From NCBI GenBank assembly GCA_017617715.1, contig JAFZVQ010000067.1:55964-119963 (forward strand): a DNA stretch of 64,000 nt, read 5' to 3'. The DNA comes from Bacteroidales bacterium (GTDB lineage Bacteria > Bacteroidota > Bacteroidia > Bacteroidales > UBA932). A model generated the notes under the pieces. The model did no database searches, was not told the DNA's origin, and worked only from the letters and a program-made list of their open reading frames with translations. Made by a program: the position numbers and the translations under genes. This document shows, one piece after another, positions 15,463 to 24,585 of this stretch (positions are counted from its first letter, which is position 1; each line of letters starts with the position of its first letter).

Positions 15463-17301
15463 TCAGATCTCCTTCTTGATTGCGTCCACAAGTTCGCTCA
15501 CGAGGAACGGCTGGCCCTGGACCTTGTTGTACTGCACATAGTTGAACTGCGGCAGGATTCCGCGAAGATAGTTCACGAACTGGCCGCTGTTGAGCTCGCA
15601 CACGAGTATCTTCCCGAACCTGGAGAACACTTCCTCAGTGTTGGCAGGCAGGGGGTTGATGAAGTCGAAATGGGCGTAAGACACGTTGCCGGCTTCTTCG
15701 ACGGCGCCGAGCAGGTGCCCGTAGGTGCCGCCCCAGCCCACCACCAGGAGCTTGCCCTCCGCGGGGCCGCGGAGAATCTCGAGCCTGGGGAGCCTGGAGG
15801 CTATGCGCGCCACCTTCTCGGCACGCTCGCGCACCATGAGCTCATGGTTCTGGGGGTCGGTGGAAAGCACGCCCTCGTGCGTCTTCTCAAGACCGCCGAC
15901 GCGGTGCTCGAAACCCTTCTGGCCGGGGATGGCCCAGCTGCGCACGAGCGTCTCGGGATCCCTTTCGAACGGGCGGAACTTCTCCCCTTCCGGCAGCACG
16001 CCGCTCACGAACGGGGGCTTGATCTCAGGATAGTCAGCCATCGAAGGGATGCGCCAGGGCTCGCTGCCGTTGCCGAGGAAGCCCTCGGAAAGCAGCATGA
16101 CGGGAGTCATGTGCTCCAGGGCTATCTGCGCGGCGGTGAAGGCGGCGTCGAAGCAGTGCGAGGGAGAGTGCGCCGCTATCACGGGCATGGGGCACTCGCC
16201 GTTGCGGCCGTAAAGGGCCTGGTTGAGGTCGGACTGCTCTGTCTTTGTGGGGAGGCCAGTGGAAGGGCCGCCGCGCTGCACGTCCACGACCACCAGCGGG
16301 AGCTCCGCCATCACGGCAAGGCCGAGAGCCTCGGTCTTGAGCGACAGGCCGGGACCGGAAGTGGTGGTGACGGCCAGGTTGCCGGCGTAGCTTGCGCCTA
16401 TGGCGGTGCAGATGCCGGCTATCTCGTCCTCAGCCTGCAAGGTCTTGGCACCGAGGCTCTTGTGGATGGCAAGCTCCTCGAGTATGGCCGTAGCGGGCGT
16501 GATGGGATACGAGCCGCAGAAGAGAGGCAGGCCGGATTTTTCAGATGCCGCGAGCAGGCCCCAGGCGGTGGCCTGGTTGCCGGTGATGTTGCGGTAGGTG
16601 CCGGGCTTCTTGTGCTTCGACGGCGCAATGGTGTAGGTGTTCGGAATGGCCTGGATGTTGGCGGCATAGTTGAAGCCGTCGCTGAGGACCTTCTTGTTGG
16701 GCTCGATCAGCTCGGGATGCTTCTTCGCGAATTTCCTTTCAAGATACAGGTAGATGTACTCCAGCGGACGGCTGTAGATGTAGCAGGCCATGCCGAGGGT
16801 GAACATGTTCTTGCACTTGAGTATGGCCTTGTTGTCAAGGCCGCTGTCCTTGAGCGACTCGCGGGTGAGCTCGGAGATGGGGGCCACGATGATGGCGCGG
16901 TCTTCCACCTTGAGTTCGGTGAAAGGGTTGTCGGTCTTGAATCCGGCCTTCTGCATGCCCTTTTCGTCGAAGGCGTCGCCGTCCACGAGTATCATGGCCG
17001 TGGGCTTGCACCACTTCGCGTTGGACTTCAGGGCGGCGGGGTTCATCGCCACCAGGAGGTCGCAGAAGTCTCCGGGGGTCTCCACCCCTTCGGATCCGAT
17101 ATGGACCTGGAAACCGGAAACGCCGGACACGGTGCCCTGCGGCGCGCGTATCTCGGCGGGAAAATCAGGGAATGTGGACAGTTCGTTGCCATAGATCGCA
17201 GACATATCTGCGAAAAGAGACCCGGTGAGCTGCATACCATCTCCCGAGTCTCCTGAGAATCTGATCACAACATCCTTTAAGTCAATGACTTTGTGTTGCA
17301 T
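15463..17301 (-). CDS. korA: 2-oxoglutarate:ferredoxin oxidoreductase, fused gamma-alpha subunit
   Basis: 612 residues: an N-terminal gamma domain (about 1-190, 'VVIRFSGDSGDGMQLTGSLFAD') fused to an alpha pyrimidine-binding domain from about 220 ('GLPLFCGSYPITPATAILEELA', 'TTTSGPGLSLKTEALGLAVMAELPLVVVDVQRGGPSTGLPT', quoted as two neighbouring segments). This fusion is standard for KorA in Bacteroidota. The ATG at 17301 follows ompH by 24 nt. Together with KorB and GdhA it forms an anaerobic 2-oxoglutarate module. Confidence 0.92.
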   Translation of the reverse strand: MQHKVIDLKDVVIRFSGDSGDGMQLTGSLFADMSAIYGNELSTFPDFPAEIRAPQGTVSGVSGFQVHIGSEGVETPGDFCDLLVAMNPAALKSNAKWCKPTAMILVDGDAFDEKGMQKAGFKTDNPFTELKVEDRAIIVAPISELTRESLKDSGLDNKAILKCKNMFTLGMACYIYSRPLEYIYLYLERKFAKKHPELIEPNKKVLSDGFNYAANIQAIPNTYTIAPSKHKKPGTYRNITGNQATAWGLLAASEKSGLPLFCGSYPITPATAILEELAIHKSLGAKTLQAEDEIAGICTAIGASYAGNLAVTTTSGPGLSLKTEALGLAVMAELPLVVVDVQRGGPSTGLPTKTEQSDLNQALYGRNGECPMPVIAAHSPSHCFDAAFTAAQIALEHMTPVMLLSEGFLGNGSEPWRIPSMADYPEIKPPFVSGVLPEGEKFRPFERDPETLVRSWAIPGQKGFEHRVGGLEKTHEGVLSTDPQNHELMVRERAEKVARIASRLPRLEILRGPAEGKLLVVGWGGTYGHLLGAVEEAGNVSYAHFDFINPLPANTEEVFSRFGKILVCELNSGQFVNYLRGILPQFNYVQYNKVQGQPFLVSELVDAIKKEI

Positions 17302-17325
17302 CTTAAATATGTGGCTAAAAAATGA

Positions 17326-17895
17326 CTACTGTGCTGCTGCCGCTGCTTCGGCCGCTGCCTGAAGCTCCTTCTGGAGGGATTCCAAAGTCCTGTCGTCAGG
17401 GATGCCGAGGGCCTTGCGGGCTGCCGGGGTGAGGTCGACGCTCTGGGCCGGATCGATGTAGAGAGCGGAGCTCTGGTCGATCACATAGATGTAGCCGCCT
17501 TCCTTTGCAAGCTTCTCCAGGGCTTCCTGGGCCTTCTTGTAGATGGGGGCCATCAGCTGCTGCTGTTGCTGCTGGAGCTCGGCCTGGACGGTCTGGTTGA
17601 ACTCCTGTATCCTCTGCTGCATGTCGGTGAGCTCTTTCTCCTTGGTCTCGCGAATAGCCGGGGTCCAGGTGCTCGCCTTCTGCTGATACTGCTGGTATTT
17701 GGTATTCCACTCATCGGCCATCGCCTGATAAGTCTCGCTGGCTTCCTTGCTGGAAGCGTCCATCGTGGCGCGGGCCTGGTCGGCCTCGGGCATCAACTGG
17801 ACCAGTTCGGTGAAATTCACGTGAGCGAATTTCTGCTGTGCAAACGCTGCTGCGCTGATCATTGCCAAAGCGGCAACCAAAAGAATCTTTTTCAT
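17326..17895 (-). CDS. OmpH/Skp-family periplasmic chaperone
   Basis: 189 residues with a signal peptide (MKKILLVAALAMISAAAFA) followed by 'QKFAHVNFTELVQLMPEADQA', a long charged/Gln-rich coiled coil (about 45-130) and an Ala-rich tail. This is the Skp/OmpH pattern: a trimeric chaperone that holds unfolded outer-membrane proteins for the Bam complex. It lies 11 nt after bamA on the same strand, as in other Bacteroidales. A second paralogue is at 22840-23457. Confidence 0.88.
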   Translation of the reverse strand: MKKILLVAALAMISAAAFAQQKFAHVNFTELVQLMPEADQARATMDASSKEASETYQAMADEWNTKYQQYQQKASTWTPAIRETKEKELTDMQQRIQEFNQTVQAELQQQQQQLMAPIYKKAQEALEKLAKEGGYIYVIDQSSALYIDPAQSVDLTPAARKALGIPDDRTLESLQKELQAAAEAAAAAQ

Positions 17896-17906
17896 ATTAT
17901 CAAACT

Positions 17907-20495
17907 TTAAAATTGTTGTCCTATAACGAAGTGGAACTGGCTTCCACCTGTATTTGAATCATCGAAACCGTAGCCCCAGTCAACACCCAGCAGGCCTATC
18001 ATCGGGAGGAAGATACGCACGCCCACACCGGCGCTGCGCTTGATCTGGAACGGGTTGAACTCACGTATGTCGCTCCAGCAGTTACCCCCTTCCAGGAAGC
18101 CCAGCACGAAGATGGTCGAAGAGGGCTGCAGTATCACGGGATAGCGGAGCTCCACGGTGAACTTGTCGTAGACGTTGCCGCAGTATGCGGCGCCGCTGCT
18201 GTTGTATGGAGTGATCTTCTGGGGCGTCAGGGAATAGTTCTCGTAGCCGCGCAGGGACACTATTTCATTGCCGTAGGTCATGTAGCCGGACATGCCGTCG
18301 CCACCCACCAGGAAGCCTTCGAACGGGGAATAGCCCCAGGCCCTGTTGTAGTAGCCAAGGTAGCCGAACTGGGCGCGCGTCATCAGCACGAGGTCGCCGA
18401 CCAGCTTGGTGTAGATGGCGCCGTTGAACTTCCACTTGTTGTACTCTATCCAGCGGTAGCGCTGCTCGACGGTCCAGTTGTCGTACTGGACGTCCCTCCA
18501 GCTGATGGGCTTGCCGTCACGCTCGGTGATGCGGTTGCCAGACGGGTCGTAGTCGTAGTTGCGGAACAGCGAGAACGGAGGGGTGAGCGACACGGACATG
18601 GAGAAGTCCGAGCCCGAACGGGGGTATATCTGCTGGTCGGTGGAGTTGCGCATCAGCGTGAGGGTGTAGCTGATGTTGTTGGACACGCCGTTGTCGAAGA
18701 TGAAGCCGTAGCCGCTCCAGTCGCGGAGCTTGTAGGTCTGCCAGCTCAGGCCGTTGTAGAGGACGAAGAAGTTGTCCGGCCACTTGAGGCGGTTGCCCAG
18801 GGACGCGGAGAAGCCGAACACCTCCATCTGGTGGCTGTTGTCGAGTATGCCGAGCCAGAGGTTGGAATTGGTGTAGCGGGTGTAGTAGCCGCCGAGATTC
18901 AGGGAAGTCGGTTTCTTGCCGAAGAGCCAGGGCTCCGTGAAGCTTGCGGTCAGTGCGGTGTAGTACTGGCCGTTGGTCTGGAAACGGAACGCGAGGTTCT
19001 GGGCGTCTCCCAGCGGCACCGGACGCCAAGCCGTCTTGTCGAAGAGGCGGTTGGTGGAGAAGTTGTTGAAACTCACGCCCACGGTGGCCACAAAGGTGTT
19101 GCCGCCCCAGCCGCCGGAAAGCTCCAGCTGGCTGGAAGGCTTCTCGGTGACGTTGTAGACTATGTCGACGGTGTTGTTCAGGGAGTTGGGGATGATGGAA
19201 TAGCCCTTGCCCTGCTCCGTGATGGCTTCAGGGTCGAACTGGCCCAGGGAGGCAATTTCACGGATGGAACGCTCGAAGTCGGACTGGCGGAACAGGTAGC
19301 CGGGCCTGGTGAATACCTGGCGGCGCACCACCTTCTCGTTGGTGAGGTCGTTGCCGTTGATGACTATATTGTTGAGCGTGGCCTGCTTGCCTTCGGAGAT
19401 GCGGAGCTCCACGTCCACGGAGTCGTGCTGGATGTTGGTCTCGACGGGCGTCACGGAGAAGAAGAGGTAGCCGTTGTCGCGGTAGAGCTTCGACACGTCC
19501 ATTTCGGTCTGCTTGCCGCCGCCGTTGAGGCGCTTCTCCATGGTCACCACGTCATAGACGTCGCCTTTCTGGATTTTCAGCACTTCGTTGAGCACCTCGG
19601 AAGGATAGACGGAGTTGCCTGTCCAGGAAATGTCCCTGAAATAGTATTTGTCGCCCTCTTCGAACACGAGGTCGATGGCCAGGCGGTTGGGCTCCATGTA
19701 ATAGACGGAGTCGCGTACCAGGCGGGCGTCGCGGTAGCCGGCTTCGTTGAAGGCGGAGAGCACCGTCTTCTTGTCGTTGAGGTATTCCTTCTCGTTGAAC
19801 TTCTTGCTGTTGAAGAAGTTGTAGATCTTGTTGGACTTTGTCTTCTTCATCGAGCGGGCCAGCTTGAATTCGCCCACATGCTCGTTGCCGATGAAGTGGA
19901 TTTCCTTGATGCGCACGCGCTCTCCCCTGTCGATGGCGAAATTCACGCGTATGGCGTTCTTCACTATGGAGTCTTTCTGGACCTCGGCCTGGACGGTGGC
20001 GTTCAGGAAGCCCTTCTCGGCATAGTAACGCTTGATTATGTCGGAGGAAGTCTTCTCCACGTATTCTGAGAATTCCCCGCCGCGGCGCAGGTTAAGACGG
20101 TCCTGCAGCTCTTTCTTGTCGCCTGACTTGATGCCGGAGAAAGTCCAGCGGGACACCCTGGGGCGCTCCTTGATGATAATCTTGAAAAAAGCGGAATCCG
20201 CATCGGCGCTGAGGTGGTCGATGACCAGGGACACGTCTTCGAAATAACGCTGGAGCCAGAGACGGCGCACGATGCCGGACACGTCGTCAGAAGGGACAGT
20301 GAGCTCCTGGCCCTTCTGCAGGCCGGTGAGCTGTATGATCTGGGAGGAGCTGAAATAGCTGTTGCCTTCCACCGAAACACCGCCCACAAGATACTTCCGG
20401 GGGCGGTTGTAGTCCACTTCCACCTGCTGGTCCTGGGCACGCACGGCGGCGCAGGAGAGCAGGCACATCAAGGCAACGATATATCTTTTTATCAT
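17907..20495 (-). CDS. bamA: Outer-membrane protein assembly factor BamA
   Basis: 862 residues with signal peptide MIKRYIVALMCLLSCAAVRA, five POTRA-like domains (about 30-450; e.g. 'KYLVGGVSVEGNSYFSSSQI', 'RISEGKQATLNNIVINGND') and a C-terminal 16-strand barrel ending in 'FHFVIGQQF'. BamA folds and inserts outer-membrane barrels. It follows uppS by 32 nt, and a TATATTTG box in that gap suggests an additional promoter. Downstream ompH encodes a chaperone that delivers its substrates. Confidence 0.95.
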   Translation of the reverse strand: MIKRYIVALMCLLSCAAVRAQDQQVEVDYNRPRKYLVGGVSVEGNSYFSSSQIIQLTGLQKGQELTVPSDDVSGIVRRLWLQRYFEDVSLVIDHLSADADSAFFKIIIKERPRVSRWTFSGIKSGDKKELQDRLNLRRGGEFSEYVEKTSSDIIKRYYAEKGFLNATVQAEVQKDSIVKNAIRVNFAIDRGERVRIKEIHFIGNEHVGEFKLARSMKKTKSNKIYNFFNSKKFNEKEYLNDKKTVLSAFNEAGYRDARLVRDSVYYMEPNRLAIDLVFEEGDKYYFRDISWTGNSVYPSEVLNEVLKIQKGDVYDVVTMEKRLNGGGKQTEMDVSKLYRDNGYLFFSVTPVETNIQHDSVDVELRISEGKQATLNNIVINGNDLTNEKVVRRQVFTRPGYLFRQSDFERSIREIASLGQFDPEAITEQGKGYSIIPNSLNNTVDIVYNVTEKPSSQLELSGGWGGNTFVATVGVSFNNFSTNRLFDKTAWRPVPLGDAQNLAFRFQTNGQYYTALTASFTEPWLFGKKPTSLNLGGYYTRYTNSNLWLGILDNSHQMEVFGFSASLGNRLKWPDNFFVLYNGLSWQTYKLRDWSGYGFIFDNGVSNNISYTLTLMRNSTDQQIYPRSGSDFSMSVSLTPPFSLFRNYDYDPSGNRITERDGKPISWRDVQYDNWTVEQRYRWIEYNKWKFNGAIYTKLVGDLVLMTRAQFGYLGYYNRAWGYSPFEGFLVGGDGMSGYMTYGNEIVSLRGYENYSLTPQKITPYNSSGAAYCGNVYDKFTVELRYPVILQPSSTIFVLGFLEGGNCWSDIREFNPFQIKRSAGVGVRIFLPMIGLLGVDWGYGFDDSNTGGSQFHFVIGQQF

Positions 20496-20514
20496 CTTTC
20501 TACCGATAAATGCG

Positions 20515-20522
20515 CAAATATA
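20515..20522 (-). promoter_or_regulatory. Possible internal promoter (-7 box) for bamA
   Basis: Minus-strand TATATTTG located in the uppS-bamA gap, 19 nt before the bamA ATG. An exact -7 consensus match suggests that bamA-ompH can be transcribed apart from nadK-uppS. Confidence 0.5.
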
Positions 20523-20527
20523 CGGAA

Positions 20528-21214
20528 TTATTTGACTTTTCCGAAACGTCTGTCGCGGGAAGCGTATTCCAAAAGCGCATTTCTGTACTGCTCCTTTCTA
20601 AAATCAGGCCAAAGTATGTCGGTGAACACAAATTCGGTGTAGGCAAGCTGCCAAAGCATGAAATTGCTGATCCGCTTCTCCCCTGAAGTGCGTATCAGGA
20701 GGTCCGGGTCGGGGATTCCGGCGGTCACGAGATAGTCTTCGATTTCAGATCCGCCCTCCTCGGCCATGCGGCGGGACGCCTGGCGTATGTCCCACTTGCC
20801 GCTGTAGCTCAGGAAGATGATGGCGGTCATGCGGGGGCAGGCCGCAGTGGCTTCCTCCATGCTGTCGATGGCCTCGTTGAGCTGCTTCGACAGGCGGGAA
20901 CGGTCGCCGAGCACGCGGAAGCGTATGCCGTTGTCGAGGAAGGTGTGGAGCTCATTGACCATGCATTTCATCATAAGCTCCATGAGTCCGTTGACCTCGG
21001 CGTCGGGGCGGTTCCAGTTTTCCTCCGAAAAGGCGAAGAAGGACACGTACTTCACTCCTGTCTCCACGCTCTCTTCCATGACGGCGCGCACGCTTTCCAC
21101 GCCTTCGAAATGCCCGAAAATGCGGTCTTTGCCGCGTTGCTTCGCCCAGCGGCCGTTGCCGTCCATGATGAAAGCAACGTGGGTCGGAACTACTTCAATA
21201 TTGCTCATATTCAA
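20528..21214 (-). CDS. uppS: Isoprenyl transferase (undecaprenyl diphosphate synthase)
   Basis: 228 residues with the cis-prenyltransferase signature 'HVAFIMDGNGRWAKQRG' near the N-terminus, 'SFFAFSEENWNRP', and 'PDLLIRTSGEKRISNFMLWQ' plus the tail 'ELVFTDILWPDF'-like segment. It makes the C55 lipid carrier for peptidoglycan and glycan assembly. Its ATG overlaps the nadK stop (ATGA). A second Met two codons later is an alternative start. Confidence 0.93.
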   Translation of the reverse strand: MNMSNIEVVPTHVAFIMDGNGRWAKQRGKDRIFGHFEGVESVRAVMEESVETGVKYVSFFAFSEENWNRPDAEVNGLMELMMKCMVNELHTFLDNGIRFRVLGDRSRLSKQLNEAIDSMEEATAACPRMTAIIFLSYSGKWDIRQASRRMAEEGGSEIEDYLVTAGIPDPDLLIRTSGEKRISNFMLWQLAYTEFVFTDILWPDFRKEQYRNALLEYASRDRRFGKVK

Positions 21215-22023
21215 TCTTTTACATTACGGACGTCCCCACCCCACATAAGGCGGGAACGGAGGGCTTCGATGAAGCTGAAGCCACCCAGTTCAACTCTCTG
21301 CAGCACCTCGGGCACGCCTTCGATTTCGAGGGTGGCCGTGGACGGGACGTCATAGCCCCGGTTGTCGGCGGTGAGGGTCACGAAGGAATCGCGGGACTGG
21401 AAACTTATCTTTATCCTGGACGTGTCCGGCACCACGAGCGGGCGGACGTTGAGGTTGTGCGGGGCCACGGGAGCCACTATCAGCACCCTGGAATCAGGCA
21501 TGCAGATGGGACCGCCGGCGCTCAGGGCATAGGCGGTCGAGCCGCAGCTGGTGGCCACCAGAAGGCCGTCCGCCCAGTAGGTGGGCAGAGGGCGGGAATC
21601 TATCTCCACGTCCACGCCGAGCATGGCGGCGCCCTTACGGAGCACGCACACCTCGTTCAGGGCCAGCTGGGGGCCGTCGCCTCCGCTGAGACCGGACACC
21701 CGGACCATGCCGCGCCTGCGCACGGAATAATCTTTGCATGCAAGAGCCCTTGCCACGTCTTCCGGCTTGTTTTCGGACAGAAAGCCCAGACGGCCGAAAT
21801 TGACTCCCAGCACCGGCAGGGACGCTTCCAGCGCAAGGGCCGCGGCGGAGAGGAAAGTGCCGTCGCCGCCGAAGCTCAGGAGCATTTCGGTGCCTTCCGT
21901 GATATCCTGGGCGCAAAGGGCGGGATACACGTCGAATCCGGCGGCGCCAAGGTCTGCGAGCAGGCCGAGCACGCGCTCATCCAGATCCAGCCGCCTATCC
22001 TTTAAATAATATGCAAACTTCAT
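21211..22023 (-). CDS. nadK: NAD kinase
   Basis: 270 residues from the ATG at 22023. A TTG 12 nt further upstream is in frame but lies inside the -7 box 22033-22040, so the ATG is preferred. Motifs: 'LSFGGDGTFLSAA' (GGDG catalytic loop), 'VNFGRLGFLSE', 'LNEVCV' and 'SCGSTAYALSAGGPI'. It phosphorylates NAD to NADP. It is the first gene of nadK-uppS-bamA-ompH, with a 4-nt overlap with uppS, and is divergent from pdxJ. Confidence 0.93.
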   Translation of the reverse strand: MKFAYYLKDRRLDLDERVLGLLADLGAAGFDVYPALCAQDITEGTEMLLSFGGDGTFLSAAALALEASLPVLGVNFGRLGFLSENKPEDVARALACKDYSVRRRGMVRVSGLSGGDGPQLALNEVCVLRKGAAMLGVDVEIDSRPLPTYWADGLLVATSCGSTAYALSAGGPICMPDSRVLIVAPVAPHNLNVRPLVVPDTSRIKISFQSRDSFVTLTADNRGYDVPSTATLEIEGVPEVLQRVELGGFSFIEALRSRLMWGGDVRNVKD

Positions 22024-22032
22024 ATCAGGCTT

Positions 22033-22040
22033 CAAATTTA
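22033..22040 (-). promoter_or_regulatory. nadK: -7 element of nadK
   Basis: TAAATTTG on the minus strand, exact TAnnTTTG match, only 9 nt before the nadK ATG. The transcript would have a leader of a few nucleotides at most. Confidence 0.55.
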
Positions 22041-22064
22041 GTACAATTTTTCGGATATAAATTT

Positions 22065-22072
22065 TAATTTTG
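22065..22072 (+). promoter_or_regulatory. pdxJ: -7 element of pdxJ
   Basis: TAATTTTG fits TAnnTTTG and ends 5 nt before the pdxJ ATG, which predicts a leaderless or nearly leaderless mRNA. The nadK -7 box is 24 bp away on the other strand. Confidence 0.55.
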
Positions 22073-22077
22073 CAGTT

Positions 22078-22797
22078 ATGACGAGATTAAGTGTCAATAT
22101 AAATAAAATAGCCACCATACGCAACGCGCGTGGCGGCAACATGCCGGACGTCACCAAAGCCGCCATGGACTGCGAAAGATTCGGTGCCGAAGGCATCACG
22201 GTGCACCCCAGGCCCGACGAGCGCCACATCCGCTACTCCGACGTACTTGCGATACGTCCCCTGGTCAAGACCGAGTTCAACATAGAGGGCAACCCCATCC
22301 CCCGCTTCCGCGAGCTGGTGCTCAAGGTGCGCCCCGACCAGGTGACGCTGGTGCCCGACGCCGAAGACGCCCTGACCTCCGACGCCGGATGGAACACCCT
22401 GGCCAACAGGGAGTTGCTGACGGGGCTCTGCAGCGAATTCAAGGCCGCCGGCATAAGGGTTTCCATATTCGTGGATCCGGATCCGGAGATGGTCAGGGGC
22501 GCCGCGCTCTGCGGAGCGGACCGCGTGGAGCTCTACACCGCCGCCTATGCCGGGCAGTATGCCGCCGGCAGGGAAAAGGCGGTCGCTCCCTACCTTGAGG
22601 CTGCCCTGGCCGCAAGGGAGTGCGGGCTCGGGCTCAACGCCGGCCACGACCTCAACCTGGACAACCTGTCCTACTTCATCCGCACCATACCCTGGACGGA
22701 CGAGGTTTCCATAGGGCACGCCATCATATGCGACGCGCTCTACATGGGACTTGAGAATACAATAAGCGCTTATCTTAAAGAGATTCGGAAAAAATAG
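22078..22797 (+). CDS. pdxJ: Pyridoxine 5'-phosphate synthase
   Basis: 239 residues, the usual length. Motifs: '[18 protein letters not shown]' at the start, '[13 protein letters not shown]', 'EFNIEGNP', 'QVTLVPD', 'VELYTAAYA', '[13 protein letters not shown]' and 'EVSIGHAII'. It condenses 3-amino-2-oxopropyl phosphate with deoxyxylulose phosphate in vitamin B6 synthesis. Its start lies 5 nt after the -7 box. Confidence 0.95.
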   Translation: MTRLSVNINKIATIRNARGGNMPDVTKAAMDCERFGAEGITVHPRPDERHIRYSDVLAIRPLVKTEFNIEGNPIPRFRELVLKVRPDQVTLVPDAEDALTSDAGWNTLANRELLTGLCSEFKAAGIRVSIFVDPDPEMVRGAALCGADRVELYTAAYAGQYAAGREKAVAPYLEAALAARECGLGLNAGHDLNLDNLSYFIRTIPWTDEVSIGHAIICDALYMGLENTISAYLKEIRKK

Positions 22798-22798
22798 T

Positions 22799-22806
22799 TA
22801 CATTTG
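22799..22806 (+). promoter_or_regulatory. -7 element of the second ompH gene
   Basis: TACATTTG matches TAnnTTTG and lies directly after the pdxJ stop, 33 nt before the ATG at 22840. Confidence 0.5.
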
Positions 22807-22839
22807 CATTCTGCAAAACAAGAAACCAAAATACAAGAA

Positions 22840-23457
22840 ATGAAAAAGATTACCCTCGGCATCATTGCCACCCTCGGGGCCGCCGCCCTCCTCTCGATGA
22901 CTGTTTCCAGCTGCAACACCGCCACCGCACCCGCCACCAAGTCAGGTGCAGATTCCACCGCAGTTGCCGGCTCGATAGTGTTTTTCAACCTCGACAGGGT
23001 CCTCGATGAGTACGACATGGCCAACGACCTCCGCAGCGTGGCCGAGACCAAGATCAACAGCATCAACCAGGAAGTCAACCGCAGGGGCTCCAAGCTCGAA
23101 AAGGATATCAAGACCTTCCAGGACAAGATCAGCAAGGGCCTCATGACCCAGTCCGTGGCTGAAATCCAGAGCAAGAAGCTCCAGGAGCAGCAGAACAGCT
23201 TCCAGCAGTACGCCGCCCAGAAGCAGCAGGAAATCGCTGAGGAGCAGCAGGTGATGATGAACCAGATAGCAGACGCCATCAAGACCTTCATCGACGAATA
23301 CAACGCCGTGAAGGGCTATGCCATGATCCTCACCACCCAGGGTGAGATCATGCCCGCCCCCGTCGTGACCGCCGACCCCGCACTGGACATCACCGACGAT
23401 ATCCTCGAAGGCCTCAACGCCGCCTACGTCAAGAGCAAGACCGAGAATAAAGACTAG
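22840..23457 (+). CDS. OmpH/Skp-family chaperone, lipoprotein-like paralogue
   Basis: 205 residues from the ATG at 22840, which begins the signal peptide MKKITLGIIATLGAAALLSMTVSSC; a longer open frame starts inside the promoter region. Unlike the 17326-17895 paralogue it has a lipobox-like Cys at the end of the signal, so it may be membrane-anchored. The body is 'GSIVFFNLDRVLDEYDMAND' followed by a Gln/Lys-rich coiled coil (about 65-150) and a 'GYAMILTTQGEIMP' C-terminal segment typical of OmpH. Likely periplasmic outer-membrane-protein chaperone. Confidence 0.82.
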   Translation: MKKITLGIIATLGAAALLSMTVSSCNTATAPATKSGADSTAVAGSIVFFNLDRVLDEYDMANDLRSVAETKINSINQEVNRRGSKLEKDIKTFQDKISKGLMTQSVAEIQSKKLQEQQNSFQQYAAQKQQEIAEEQQVMMNQIADAIKTFIDEYNAVKGYAMILTTQGEIMPAPVVTADPALDITDDILEGLNAAYVKSKTENKD

Positions 23458-23463
23458 TTACAG

Positions 23464-24585
23464 TTGAAGGTTGCCATACTCTCGTGCTTCTATCCCTTCA
23501 GGGGAGGTGTCGCCCAGTTCAATGCAAGCCTGCTTGGCGAACTGAGCCGGGAGCACACGGTCAAGGCCTTCAATTTCACTACCCAATACCCCGACATCCT
23601 CTTCCCCGGCAAGACGCAGTACGTCTCCGCCGGGGATGATGCCATACGGGTGGAGGCGGAAGCGGTGCTCAGCACCGTGAATCCCTTCACCTGGTGCAGG
23701 GCGGCGAAAGCCATTCGGGAATGGGGCGCGGACCTGCTTATCCTGCGCTACTGGATGTCGTGGTTCGCCCCTTCGCTCGGATGGGTGGCCCGCCACGCCG
23801 GTCCCCGCTGCAAGGTGGTGGCCATCACCGACAACATTATCCCGCACGAGCCGCATTTCTTCGACAAGCCCCTGACCAGATGGTTCCTGCGCGGCGTCGA
23901 CGGCTGCGTGACCATGAGCGACGAAGTGGCTGCGGACCTGATGCGGCTGAAGCCCGGGATGCGCCACGCAGTGCTCCCCCACCCCGTCTATACCCACTTC
24001 GGCGAGATGGTGCCCCGCGCGGAAGCCGAGAGCCGGCTGGGCCTGAAGAGCGGCTGCAAGAACCTGCTGTTCTTCGGACTGATACGCAAGTACAAAGGGC
24101 TCGACATACTGATCGACGCCTTTTCCGGCCTCCCCGACGACTACCAGCTGATAATAGCCGGCGAGCCCTATGGCGACTTCAGCGAATATGCCGAGGCCAT
24201 TGAGAAGAGCCCCGCGAAAGACCGCATCAAGCTCTTCAAGCGCTACATTCCGGACGCAGAGGTGAAGTGGTTCTTCTGTGCCGCGGACGCCGCCGTGCTG
24301 CCCTACCGCAGCGCCACGCAGAGCGGCGTGGGAGCCCTTGCCTGCAATTTCGAAGTGCCCATGATAGTCACGGACACCGGCGCCCTCCGCCGCACCGTGG
24401 AGCAAAGCGGCACCGGGATGGTGGTGGACAAGGCCGAAGCCCCGGTGGTGCGCGAGGGCATACTCCGCTTTTTCGGCACCCCCGGTTTCCGGGATGAATG
24501 CATCGGCCACATCAGGGACGAAAAGGAACGCCTGTCGTGGTCCGGTTTCTGCAAAGAACTGACAAGATTTACGGAATCATTATGA
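23464..24585 (+). CDS. GT4-type glycosyltransferase
   Basis: 373 residues with a GT-B fold. The start is TTG at 23464 (MKVAILSCFYPFRGGVAQFN). The C-terminal Rossmann half has 'LLFFGLIRKYKGLDILIDAF', 'RIKLFKRYIPDAEVKWFFCAADAAVLPYR' (two adjoining segments) and 'QSGVGALACNFEVPMIVTD', where GT4 enzymes bind the sugar nucleotide. It ends with ATGA overlapping the PBP1-like gene. The acceptor is unknown; an envelope glycan or lipid is plausible but unproven. Confidence 0.85.
   Translation: MKVAILSCFYPFRGGVAQFNASLLGELSREHTVKAFNFTTQYPDILFPGKTQYVSAGDDAIRVEAEAVLSTVNPFTWCRAAKAIREWGADLLILRYWMSWFAPSLGWVARHAGPRCKVVAITDNIIPHEPHFFDKPLTRWFLRGVDGCVTMSDEVAADLMRLKPGMRHAVLPHPVYTHFGEMVPRAEAESRLGLKSGCKNLLFFGLIRKYKGLDILIDAFSGLPDDYQLIIAGEPYGDFSEYAEAIEKSPAKDRIKLFKRYIPDAEVKWFFCAADAAVLPYRSATQSGVGALACNFEVPMIVTDTGALRRTVEQSGTGMVVDKAEAPVVREGILRFFGTPGFRDECIGHIRDEKERLSWSGFCKELTRFTESL

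Noticed and set aside
15670-17256. 528-codon open frame antisense to korA
   Set aside because: Mirror frame of a well-supported gene, caused by high GC at third positions; low-complexity His/Gly/Val-rich translation with no family features.
22024-22035. TTG start for nadK, 12 nt upstream of the ATG
   Set aside because: It lies inside the TAAATTTG promoter box; the ATG at 22023 gives the normal N-terminus.
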